Source: JAUZRW01 sp034437755
Lineage (GTDB): Bacteria; Chloroflexota; Anaerolineae; Aggregatilineales; Phototrophicaceae
Assembly: GCA_034437755.1 (NCBI GenBank)
Contig: DAOTTV010000187.1
Span: 7,304-71,303, forward strand
Direction of reading: 5' to 3'
DNA length: 64,000 bases
Position numbers and translations under genes: made by a program
The notes under the pieces: generated by a model
What the model was told of the DNA's origin: nothing
Databases searched by the model: none
What the model saw: only the letters and a program-made list of their open reading frames with translations
Part shown: piece by piece, positions 52,905 to 60,835 of the stretch
Layout: each line of letters opens with the position of its first letter
How positions within the stretch are numbered: position 1 is the stretch's first letter

Positions 52905-53822
52905 GTGACATTTCCTGAGTTTTATCAGGCAGACAACGTCGGCACTTTATACACGCCATCAGCTAACGCCGCCATCACCAGCGGTACCCATGCCGATGTC
53001 GCACCTGCTGATGAGGATCAAAAGCGCGTTGCCCTGCTCTTGATCGACACGCAGGTCGATTTCATCCATGAAGATGGCGCACTCAGCGTACCGGGTGCGA
53101 TCGACGACACACGGCGCACGATCGAGTGGTTGTTCAACAACACGGGGCGTATCACACGCATTTATGCCTCGCTCGATAGCCATCTACCGATTCAGATTTT
53201 TTCGCCCGCGTGGTGGCAAAACGCCGACGGACAACACCCAGACCCGTATACGATCATCACGCAGGAACAAGTGAGCGCCGGCGCGTGGCAACCACTCTAT
53301 CAGGCGGATTGGTCACGAGAGTACGTCGAACGCCTTGAAGAGAACGCTAAAAAGCAACTGATGATCTGGCCTTATCACACGCTAATCGGCACGCTGGGGC
53401 ACAATATCACGCCGGCACTATACGAGGCGATCACCTATCATGCCGCCGCCCGCAAAACGCAACCACGCTACATCGAGAAGGGGACGATTCCGTATACCGA
53501 GCATTATTCGCTCTTCGAGCCAGAAGTCAAAAGTGAGGCTCTCAAAGGCGAGAGCGTGAACACCGACCTGCTGGAAGAACTGGCAGAGTATGACACAATT
53601 TACGTCGCTGGACAGGCGAAAAGCCACTGCGTGCTGGAGTCAGTTGGGTCGATGATGCATTATTTCGATGATCGGCTCGAAGTAATCCAGAAGATTCACA
53701 TTTTAGAAGATGCGATGTCATCGGTACAGAGTCCGGATGTAGATTTTGAACAGATTGCGACCGATACTTTCGCGCGCTTTGCTGAACACGGTCTCAACCT
53801 GACCAACACCCGCGAAGCCTAG
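52905..53822 (+). CDS. Isochorismatase-family (nicotinamidase-like) hydrolase
   Basis: A 305-residue cysteine hydrolase starting at GTG 52905 with GAGAGGAT upstream. Catalytic Asp is in LLIDTQVDFIHEDG, the metal-site-like WPYHTLIGTLGHNI replaces the usual WPxHC, and the nucleophile Cys is in GQAKSHCVLESV. It is longer than typical nicotinamidases (about 200 residues), with an N-terminal extension and an insertion around residues 175-215 (KTQPRYIEKGTIPYTEHYS). It may be nicotinamidase-like or act on another amide. Convergent with the TPR-like gene. Confidence 0.8.
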   Translation: MTFPEFYQADNVGTLYTPSANAAITSGTHADVAPADEDQKRVALLLIDTQVDFIHEDGALSVPGAIDDTRRTIEWLFNNTGRITRIYASLDSHLPIQIFSPAWWQNADGQHPDPYTIITQEQVSAGAWQPLYQADWSREYVERLEENAKKQLMIWPYHTLIGTLGHNITPALYEAITYHAAARKTQPRYIEKGTIPYTEHYSLFEPEVKSEALKGESVNTDLLEELAEYDTIYVAGQAKSHCVLESVGSMMHYFDDRLEVIQKIHILEDAMSSVQSPDVDFEQIATDTFARFAEHGLNLTNTREA

Positions 53823-53835
53823 GCAACACGTCGAT

Positions 53836-53871
53836 CACTATGATGAGAGTGCTGTCGCTCTCATCATGGTG
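53836..53871. terminator. Bidirectional hairpin between convergent genes
   Basis: CACTATGATGAGAG (53836-53849) pairs with CTCTCATCATGGTG (53858-53871) over 13 of 14 positions with an 8-nt loop. It starts 14 bp past the hydrolase stop and overlaps the last codons of the opposite gene. T-runs are absent. Confidence 0.5.
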
Positions 53872-54478
53872 TGCTGGTCGCGACGAGTACCGCCGGCAAG
53901 ACATCGCGCAGGATGAACGCTGAACTAATCGCGATGAAGATCGCCGCGCCGACGTGAAACGGGTTCAAGCGCCCTGCCGGGCTCAACAAGAGGTCATACA
54001 GCCAGTAAATCACGATCGCGATTACCGCGCCAACATCCCGAAAGATCAACAACAAAATCAGCGATACGGTCACGTTCGAGGCGATACGCTCGCTATCCCA
54101 GCGCGTGGTGTATTCGTTAGCGCGGGGTTTATCTTTCTTCTGCGCGACATCCATCACGCCGCGTAGCGTCGTCAGCATCTCGCGCATTTCAGGATCATTC
54201 TGGAAGCGCGAGAGAAGAACATAGGCTTTCTCATATTGCTTGCTCTCGATCAAGAAGCGCGCATAGTCTTTGGGGTTATCCGCCTTCGGCGCAGGTGGTT
54301 GCGCGTCGTCTGCTGGCGCGGATTGGCGAGCTTTCGCCTGTTCGATCTTCGCCTTGAGCGCTGTCAACATCTTCTGCGCGTCGGGGTCATCGCCCTGCGC
54401 GCGCAGGAGAGCGACCGCCTGCTTGACTTGCTTCTGCTTGACTAAATCGCGTACCTGTGCTTTCAGTTCGGCATCCAT
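53864..54478 (-). CDS. TPR-like protein with C-terminal membrane helices, next to the secretion ATPase
   Basis: A 204-residue protein from ATG 54478, chosen because GGGAG lies upstream and it follows the ATPase stop by 5 bp; GTG/TTG starts further up would overlap it. The N-terminal half has helix-pair repeats (KQKQVKQAVALLRAQGDDPD and ESKQYEKAYVLLSRFQNDPE) around an Ala/Pro-rich linker. The C-terminal third has two or three TM helices (about 128-200). No known family is recognised. Tight linkage to the ATPase suggests a membrane partner of it. Confidence 0.65.
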   Translation of the reverse strand: MDAELKAQVRDLVKQKQVKQAVALLRAQGDDPDAQKMLTALKAKIEQAKARQSAPADDAQPPAPKADNPKDYARFLIESKQYEKAYVLLSRFQNDPEMREMLTTLRGVMDVAQKKDKPRANEYTTRWDSERIASNVTVSLILLLIFRDVGAVIAIVIYWLYDLLLSPAGRLNPFHVGAAIFIAISSAFILRDVLPAVLVATSTP

Positions 54479-54483
54479 GTCGG

Positions 54484-55827
54484 CTAGTTCTCCCAAAATT
54501 CATCAGGTAGATCGAGCGAGTGCTGTGGGCGTTTGCCGGTCAAGTCACAATCCTCCCAGCCCATCTCCATCAGGGGCACGTAATCAGCATAAATCATCTC
54601 ATCGGCGGGCGGCGTATCCGGCCATTGCCATTCGGCAATCTCACGTAGTTGAATATAGCCTTTGCGCCGCTTGACGATGATCAAAAAGGGCAAACGCGCC
54701 TGTACATTATAAACCATCGCCTCCGGTTGGCTACGGTCTGCCATGCGCGCTAACATCGCAATCCCCGTGCGGATACGCTTCGCATCCGATGCCCCGCGGA
54801 ATGACCAGACTTGCCGCGGCACATCATCGCGATTGAGCAGAGGCGCAATCGAGAGCGGCTCATCGGCGCGCACTTCGTCTAGCACGATGCAATCCGGTTG
54901 TTGATCGAGTGCTTCTTGGATACGCGCACCGAAGGTCACGCCGCCTTCATCGCCGACGCGCCACATCGTCACCCACTGCTGGCAGTCATCGCTCGGCAGG
55001 GTCAGTTCACCGGCGCGCTCAACCGTGTGAATCGCTTGTGCAGGCATCTGTGATAGCATCGCGTTGAGCAGGGTGGTCTTACCGGACTCAGCATCCCCGA
55101 CGATGATGAAACCTTGTTCTGAGCGTGCGATCGCCTGTAACAGATCACGCGCTTTCGCATTGATGAAGCCCGCGTCGGTCAGGTCATTGAGCGTCGGTAT
55201 TTGCAGAGGATGCAGGCGTATATCCGCCGTGAGTTCGATCACCGTTGGTGGTGTCGCGACGTTGAGCGCAATACGTCGCCCTTCGTAGCGCAACCCAGCT
55301 TCGATAATGGCAATATCTTCGCGCAGTTCAGCGTTGGCATCGCGCAGAATACGCCCGACGGTACGTTGCAGGTGGAAGTTATCCTCAAAGATCGGTGGCA
55401 GGGGTTCGAGTTCAGCACCGGGCTTGCGCCGCACTGAAATCTTCTCGACTCCTTCAAGAACAACAGTTGTGATCTGTTCATCGAGTAGGAATTCGTCGAG
55501 CGGGCCGTAGCCGAATAATTCGCCGTATGCACGCGCCATCACCCGCGCTTGCTCCTTCGCGCTCAGCTGTACCGATTCCACGCCCATAATGTACTCAGTG
55601 ACATCGCGCACTAGCTTACGCCGATCGACAACGCTGGTTGTCGCCTTCAGCGCGTCTGATTCGTGTTCACCATGCTCGAGCTTAAATTCCTCGACAATGC
55701 GCTCGATTAACCCGAATAGCGAGACCATGCGTCCCGGACGCGCTGGTATAAAATCAGGCTGGCGTTCTTCTTTTTCATCCGTTTGTGGCGGTGACTGTCG
55801 CTTGTGGCTACCGTTCTCGTGTTCCAT
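54484..55827 (-). CDS. Orphan CpaF/TadA-like type II/IV secretion ATPase (divergent)
   Basis: A 447-residue protein of the T2SSE superfamily. An N-terminal domain (about 65-200, with RAYGELFGYGPLDEFLLD and ARP-like VRRKP) precedes the RecA-like core: Walker A GDAESGKT (244-251) and Walker B CIVLDE (313-318) with Glu318. The Asp box reads TVERAGEL (268-275), where the usual Asp is Arg271. The His box is replaced by VPRQVWSFRGASD (about 336-348). Typical CpaF neighbours (TadB/TadC, CpaE, prepilin) are absent. It could be a divergent motor for an unknown membrane assembly formed with the downstream gene, or a nucleotide-binding regulator. Confidence 0.8.
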   Translation of the reverse strand: MEHENGSHKRQSPPQTDEKEERQPDFIPARPGRMVSLFGLIERIVEEFKLEHGEHESDALKATTSVVDRRKLVRDVTEYIMGVESVQLSAKEQARVMARAYGELFGYGPLDEFLLDEQITTVVLEGVEKISVRRKPGAELEPLPPIFEDNFHLQRTVGRILRDANAELREDIAIIEAGLRYEGRRIALNVATPPTVIELTADIRLHPLQIPTLNDLTDAGFINAKARDLLQAIARSEQGFIIVGDAESGKTTLLNAMLSQMPAQAIHTVERAGELTLPSDDCQQWVTMWRVGDEGGVTFGARIQEALDQQPDCIVLDEVRADEPLSIAPLLNRDDVPRQVWSFRGASDAKRIRTGIAMLARMADRSQPEAMVYNVQARLPFLIIVKRRKGYIQLREIAEWQWPDTPPADEMIYADYVPLMEMGWEDCDLTGKRPQHSLDLPDEFWEN

Positions 55828-55919
55828 AGATACTCCTGCTGTTTGTGTCGCGTGCTGTCGATCATGACATCTCTAGTATAACGGAATTTATTCGCGATCA
55901 CTGTGCTGATCGGGCGAAA

Positions 55920-55935
55920 AGCGGGTAAACCCGCT
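55920..55935. promoter_or_regulatory. Palindrome in the divergent region before the GT4 genes
   Basis: AGCGGGT-AA-ACCCGCT is a perfect 7-bp inverted repeat, midway in the 205-bp region between the divergent ATPase gene and the glycosyltransferase operon. A dyad in a divergent promoter could be an operator; nothing else supports it. I see no other feature in the rest of this gap. Confidence 0.25.
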
Positions 55936-56032
55936 GTCTGTGTCAATCAGCGAGTTCAGGGTGTTGTCAGCATGGTTGATCGAGTAGTATCTGCCCTGCT
56001 GGCACTGAACGAACAGGAAAAAACGAACAGAC

Positions 56033-57133
56033 ATGACACACATTGGTATCGACGCGCGGCTGACGTATTACCGCGATGGGGGCATCAGCACATATATCCG
56101 ACGCTTGGTGCAAGAATTAGCACAAATGACGACAGCGCCGGATCATGACTATACAATCTTCCAGAGTCGTAAAGATCGCACCACGCTCACGCCGGCTCTC
56201 GCCCATCGCCAGCTGTGGACACCCGCCCACCACCGCATTGAACGTCTCGCGCTGAGTGTCGAATTGGCATGGCGCGGTTTGGATGTGTGGCACAGTCCCG
56301 ATTTTATCCCGCCTTATCGCGCCGCTAAGCGCCATGTGATCACCGTCCACGATCTCACATTTTTGCATTATCCCGATTATCTCACGGCGGATAGCAGACG
56401 CTACTACAACCAGCAGATTCATTGGGCGTGCCACCATGCCGATCACATCCTCGCCGATAGCCAGGCGACCAAGCGCGACATCACCGACCTGCTGAATATC
56501 CGCGCCGATAAAATCACTGTGCATGCGCTGGGAGTCAGTGAGCAGTATCGCCCATTACCGGCAAGCGCTGTACAACCAGTGCAGGCGGCGCTCGATTTGC
56601 CGCCCGCGTATATCCTACACGTAGGCACACTCGAACCGCGTAAGAACATTATCGGACTGCTGAAAGCCTATCGCCTGCTGTTGGAGCAACTGCCAGATGC
56701 CCCGCCGATTGTGCTAGTCGGGCGCAGGGGATGGTTATTCGAGCAGACGGAACGCGAGATGCAGGCGCTGAGTCTGGGCGATAAGCTCATCTGGCGCGAT
56801 AACGTCAGCGATGCACAACTGCCAGCAGTTTATAACGGCGCGGTGACGGTCGTCACGCCCTCGTTTTACGAAGGATTCGGCTTTCCTGCACTAGAAGGCA
56901 TGGCGTGTGGCATCGTGCCGATTGTCAGCAATCGCTCCTCCTTGCCAGAAGTCGTCGGCGATGTCGGGTATCAGGTCGATCCGGACGATGTCACCAGCAT
57001 TGCCAGCGCGCTCCATGATGCGATCCAGCAGTACGACCACAGGCCGCATCTAGCCGCATTAAGACGGGCGCAACAGTTCACATGGCGCGCTTGTGCAGAA
57101 ATTGCGCTACACACATATGAACGTGTCCGTTAA
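56033..57133 (+). CDS. Glycosyltransferase family 4
   Basis: A 366-residue GT-B enzyme. The N-terminal half has IGIDARLTYYRDGGISTYIR and HVITVHDLTFLHYPDY. The C-terminal half has ILHVGTLEPRKNIIGLLKAY and the donor motif VTPSFYEGFGFPALEGMACG, with both glutamates of the EX7E signature. It moves a sugar (mannosyl or similar) from a nucleotide donor in the cytoplasm. First of three glycosyltransferase genes (56.0-59.6 kb) on the plus strand. Confidence 0.9.
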   Translation: MTHIGIDARLTYYRDGGISTYIRRLVQELAQMTTAPDHDYTIFQSRKDRTTLTPALAHRQLWTPAHHRIERLALSVELAWRGLDVWHSPDFIPPYRAAKRHVITVHDLTFLHYPDYLTADSRRYYNQQIHWACHHADHILADSQATKRDITDLLNIRADKITVHALGVSEQYRPLPASAVQPVQAALDLPPAYILHVGTLEPRKNIIGLLKAYRLLLEQLPDAPPIVLVGRRGWLFEQTEREMQALSLGDKLIWRDNVSDAQLPAVYNGAVTVVTPSFYEGFGFPALEGMACGIVPIVSNRSSLPEVVGDVGYQVDPDDVTSIASALHDAIQQYDHRPHLAALRRAQQFTWRACAEIALHTYERVR

Positions 57134-57178
57134 AATGCGTTCGACACATCCACCCAACGCACGTAAGGTAAGTCACAG

Positions 57179-58375
57179 TTGCACATATTGATCATGAGCG
57201 CGAATTTCCCCTATCCGCCAGCATCGGGCGGGGCGATTCGTACCTACGGGATTCTCAAGGGACTGCACGCCGCCGGTCATCGCATTACACTGCTCACATT
57301 CGGCGATGGGAGCTTGCAAGACACGACGATCGCCGATTTCTGCGATCAAGTCATGATCTTGCCCAAGCCCGAGCGACGCACAATCGAGCGCGTGCGTGAT
57401 CTGCTCTTGAGCAATCAAGCGGACATCGCCCGCCGTTTATATAACGACACCATGCGCGACGTGCTCCAGCATTTGCTTGATGAGAGCGCGTATGATCTGA
57501 TTCAATTCGAGGGGATCGAAGTCGCGTGTTACTTGCCGATCGCCAGAGCGACCGATACCCGCGCCAAGCTATGTTTCGACACGTTCAACGCAGAAGCGGA
57601 TTTACAGCGCATGATTTACGAAATTGACCGCACCGATATTCGGCGTGCCCCACAGGCACTTTATTCATACATCCAGAGTCAGCGCATCAAGCACTACGAA
57701 GGTGAGCTGTGTCGCATGGCAGATTTAGTGATTGCGGTCTCGCGTGAGGATGCCGCCAGTCTGCGCGCTTATCGCTCGGATGAACAGGTCGCCATCGTCC
57801 CTAGCGGCATCTTCACCCAGACTTACGCCCAACCCACAACACCGGCGCCACTGCAACAGCCGAGCCTCATCTTCACGGGTAAAATGGATTATCGTCCCAA
57901 CGTTGACGCGATGCTGTGGTTCGCCGATGAGATTCTGCCACAGGTCGATGACGCGCACCTGACAATTGTCGGGCAACAACCACATGCGCGCATCCAGCAT
58001 TTGCCTCAACGCGCTAACATCACGCTCACCGGTTGGGTGGATGCGATCCCGCCCTATTTGCACGCCGCCGATGTGTACGTCGCGCCCTTGCGGATGGGCA
58101 GTGGCACGCGGTTGAAGATTCTAGAGGCAATGGCATCCGGTTGCGCGATTGTGGCGACATCAACCGCCGCCGCCGGCCTCGACGACCCAACAGAGGCGCT
58201 GTTGATTGCCAATAGTGCCGCCGATTTCGCCGGATGTATCAACGCGCTCTTGAGCGATCCGACGCGCCGTGCCGAACTTGGCGCGCGCGCGCAAGCATAC
58301 GTCAAAGCACATTACGATTGGTCAGTGTTGATTCCCCGTCTGCTGACTGCCTATCAGGAGGTGGGGCTTGGATAG
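57179..58375 (+). CDS. Glycosyltransferase family 4 (TTG start)
   Basis: A 398-residue GT-B enzyme. TTG 57179 is taken as start: it supplies the first strand HILIMSANFPYPPASGGAIR and has AAGGT upstream. ATG 57194 would cut that strand. The C-terminal half shows LIFTGKMDYRPNVDAMLWF and YVAPLRMGSGTRLKILEAMA, the GT4 donor-binding motif. It resembles the sugar transferases that carry the PEP-CTERM/exosortase-type label in other bacteria, but no exosortase is here. It is 46 bp after the previous GT4 gene and abuts the GT9 gene. Confidence 0.87.
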   Translation: MHILIMSANFPYPPASGGAIRTYGILKGLHAAGHRITLLTFGDGSLQDTTIADFCDQVMILPKPERRTIERVRDLLLSNQADIARRLYNDTMRDVLQHLLDESAYDLIQFEGIEVACYLPIARATDTRAKLCFDTFNAEADLQRMIYEIDRTDIRRAPQALYSYIQSQRIKHYEGELCRMADLVIAVSREDAASLRAYRSDEQVAIVPSGIFTQTYAQPTTPAPLQQPSLIFTGKMDYRPNVDAMLWFADEILPQVDDAHLTIVGQQPHARIQHLPQRANITLTGWVDAIPPYLHAADVYVAPLRMGSGTRLKILEAMASGCAIVATSTAAAGLDDPTEALLIANSAADFAGCINALLSDPTRRAELGARAQAYVKAHYDWSVLIPRLLTAYQEVGLG

Positions 58376-59570
58376 AGACGAACTCGTCAAGCGCAATAAA
58401 CAATTGACCGACGCTTTTCATCAGCCGCCGGTACAACATCGCGTGCGGCGCTATCTGGTCGAATTGATCTCGCGCTTTCCGTTTAGCCCGCTGACTAAGG
58501 GCTGGAATCGCGTGTTATTCATCCGCCCCGATCATCTGGGAGATATGCTATTAGCCACGCCTGCTATGCGCGCGCTGAAAGATGCCCGCCCCTACACAGA
58601 AATCCATGTGCTAGCCGCCCCGTGGAACGCGGCAATTTTATCCGGCATTCCAGAAATTGATCAGGTGCTGACGATCGAATTTCCCGGCTTCAAGCGTGGC
58701 GGCGATGATGTGCCGGTCTACGCGCCCTATTTACAAGCCTTCAACGTCGGGCGACAACTGCGAAAGGTCGGGTATGGGCACGCGATCATCATGCGCCCCG
58801 ACCACTGGTGGGGGGCGATGGTCGCGCACATCGCCGGCATCAGCGAGCGCATCGGCTATGACCTGACGAACGTCGCGCCCTTCCTGACGCAAGCGCTACC
58901 GTTCGAGCATACGCATGTCGTGCGGCAGAACATGACGCTTGTCGCAGGCTGGACAGATCACATTGACGATGCCGACGTGCCGTACTATCTCGAAGTTTAC
59001 GATAAAGAGCGCATCGAAATTGCTAACTTGCTCAAGACGTTCAGCATTGACGAGAGTCAGCCGATTTTCTGCATACATCCCGGCGCTGGCACATGGGTCA
59101 AACAATGGGAGACAGCACGCTGGGCGAAAGTTGCGGATACGCTCATCGATCAGCTAGATGCACAGGTGGTGTTCACCGGTGGCGATCACGAGCGCGGGCT
59201 GGTTGATGACGTGCTGAATCGCATGGATCACAGCGCCTATACGACCGCCGGTGATTTGAGCATCGAGCAATTAGCGGCTCTATACGAGCGATCGCTGGTC
59301 GTGTTAGGTCCGGATAGCGGTCCCTTACACATTGCCGCCGCTGTTTCGACCCCGACTGTCGCGCTTTACGGGCCAGCTGATCCAGTTGAATTCGGTACAT
59401 GGGGCGCGAAGACCGCACACGTCATGCTCACCAGTCCGATCGGCTGTCGCCCCTGTCGTGTGCTGGATTGGGGCGACGACGATCCCGATTATCACCCCTG
59501 CCTGCGCGATATCAGCATCGGGCAGGTGCTAGAGGCGGCACGCCGCGTCGTCAACGAGAATCAGGCATAA
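58368..59570 (+). CDS. Glycosyltransferase family 9 (heptosyltransferase-like, TTG start)
   Basis: A 400-residue GT9 protein. TTG 58368 is the start because AGGAGGTG (58357-58364) is perfectly placed before it; it overlaps the previous stop by 8 nt. Hallmarks are RVLFIRPDHLGDMLLATPAMRA (read in two parts), IHPGAGTWVKQWETARWAKV and VLGPDSGPLHIAAAVSTPTVALYG (in two parts), then PC-rich IGCRPCRVLDWG. GT9 enzymes add heptose to LPS cores in Gram-negatives, but homologues in other bacteria use other sugars and acceptors. Confidence 0.88.
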   Translation: MDRDELVKRNKQLTDAFHQPPVQHRVRRYLVELISRFPFSPLTKGWNRVLFIRPDHLGDMLLATPAMRALKDARPYTEIHVLAAPWNAAILSGIPEIDQVLTIEFPGFKRGGDDVPVYAPYLQAFNVGRQLRKVGYGHAIIMRPDHWWGAMVAHIAGISERIGYDLTNVAPFLTQALPFEHTHVVRQNMTLVAGWTDHIDDADVPYYLEVYDKERIEIANLLKTFSIDESQPIFCIHPGAGTWVKQWETARWAKVADTLIDQLDAQVVFTGGDHERGLVDDVLNRMDHSAYTTAGDLSIEQLAALYERSLVVLGPDSGPLHIAAAVSTPTVALYGPADPVEFGTWGAKTAHVMLTSPIGCRPCRVLDWGDDDPDYHPCLRDISIGQVLEAARRVVNENQA

Positions 59571-60025
59571 GGTGCGCCCTCATAGGTCAGCAGAGACAAG
59601 GGGTAAATCGGCGCACCTGTGAGGACATGATCCGCAACAGCGAGAACGTCGATCCCGCGCAGGGCAATAGTTTGCATCTCATCAATCGTGAACCAATCTG
59701 CTTGGAGAACGTGTTCGTTCGCTTGATCATGCGGAGGTGTGTCATCGACTGGACGCGCAACGACAACTACGCGCAAGCGCGATCCCGTCTTGTAGGGCGT
59801 ATGCTCAACGCGCAGAAGACCTTCGACCGCGATGGGAATACCGCCCTCTTCCATTGTCTCGCGCACAGCCGCCTCGACAAATGTCTCACCACGTTCGACC
59901 ATGCCGGCGGGCAAGTACCACGTCTCGTTATATTTGCGCTCTTGAACGAGCAGGAAGCGATGACCTTTGCGAACGACGACCACGACGACAAACCATGATG
60001 GAATCGGTTCTTTAGCCATATTCAT
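59561..60025 (-). CDS. Nudix hydrolase
   Basis: A 154-residue Nudix-fold protein. The Nudix box is GMVERGETFVEAAVRETMEE-G-G (about residues 41-64), with all catalytic Glu present. It would hydrolyse a nucleoside diphosphate linked to another group; the substrate is unknown. The 3' end overlaps the converging GT9 gene by 10 bp. It follows the PPK2 gene by 6 bp, so both are transcribed together. Confidence 0.88.
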   Translation of the reverse strand: MNMAKEPIPSWFVVVVVVRKGHRFLLVQERKYNETWYLPAGMVERGETFVEAAVRETMEEGGIPIAVEGLLRVEHTPYKTGSRLRVVVVARPVDDTPPHDQANEHVLQADWFTIDEMQTIALRGIDVLAVADHVLTGAPIYPLSLLTYEGAPYA

Positions 60026-60031
60026 CCTATC

Positions 60032-60835
60032 TCAATCTGGAATGACAACGCTATCTAATCCGGCTTCTTCTTGCGGGAACGCTAACGGCAAGGCTTCGAG
60101 CGCATCGACAATCGTCTTGGTGACGATGTAAGTGCGATACCACTTGCGGTTAGCCGGGATGATATGCCACGGCGCATAAGCCGTATTACATTTCGTCAGC
60201 ACGTCTTGATAGGCTTGCATATATGCGTCCCATTTCTCGCGCACGGGCAAATCCCCAATCGAGAATTTCCAGCGTTTATCCGGTCGATCGAGACGATCTT
60301 GGAAGCGTTCTTTCTGCTCGGCTTTATCAATATGCAGGTAAAACTTGAGGATCGTTGTGCCGCTATCAGCTAACATCTTCTCGAAGTTGTTGATGTGTTG
60401 ATAACGCGCCTGCCACACGTCCACCGGCACGAGTTGATTCACACGTGCAATCAGCACATCTTCGTAATGACTGCGGTTGAAGATGCCGATGTAGCCCTTC
60501 GGTGGGACATGCGGATGAATGCGCCAGAGAAAATCATGCGCGAGTTCTTCTTTGGATGGCGCTTTGAAATTGGCAATGCGAAATCCCTGTGGGTTCACGC
60601 CTGTGAAGACTTTTTTGATCGTGCTATCTTTGCCACCGGCATCCATCGCCTGCAATACGATCAGCAAGGCGTGCTGGCTCTGCGCGTAGAGCATCTCCTG
60701 TAAATCCTCAAGGCGATCGTGCAGGCGGTCAGTCTCGGCTTTGGCTGTGGCCTTGTCCCACGCGCCTTTATAGCGTGGATCGAAGGTGCTAAGATCGATC
60801 GGCGTATGCGGGTCAGGGCGAATGATCTGGCTCAT
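60032..60835 (-). CDS. Polyphosphate kinase 2 family protein
   Basis: A 267-residue PPK2 kinase with the Walker A-like loop LQAMDAGGKDSTIKKV, the Walker B/lid region FNRSHYEDVLIARVN and the C-terminal WHIIPANRKWYRTYIVTK. PPK2 enzymes use polyphosphate to phosphorylate nucleotides (NMP to NDP or NDP to NTP). Subtype cannot be assigned with certainty, though the size suits the NMP/NDP kinases of class II-III. Its ATG overlaps the rqcH stop by 4 nt (ATGA), so it is coupled to rqcH. Confidence 0.9.
   Translation of the reverse strand: MSQIIRPDPHTPIDLSTFDPRYKGAWDKATAKAETDRLHDRLEDLQEMLYAQSQHALLIVLQAMDAGGKDSTIKKVFTGVNPQGFRIANFKAPSKEELAHDFLWRIHPHVPPKGYIGIFNRSHYEDVLIARVNQLVPVDVWQARYQHINNFEKMLADSGTTILKFYLHIDKAEQKERFQDRLDRPDKRWKFSIGDLPVREKWDAYMQAYQDVLTKCNTAYAPWHIIPANRKWYRTYIVTKTIVDALEALPLAFPQEEAGLDSVVIPD

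Noticed and set aside
55903..56148. ORF of 81 codons before the first GT4 gene of the 56-kb operon
   Set aside because: It overlaps the GT4 start in another frame and has no clear RBS; its C-terminal half is a shadow of the GT4 sequence.
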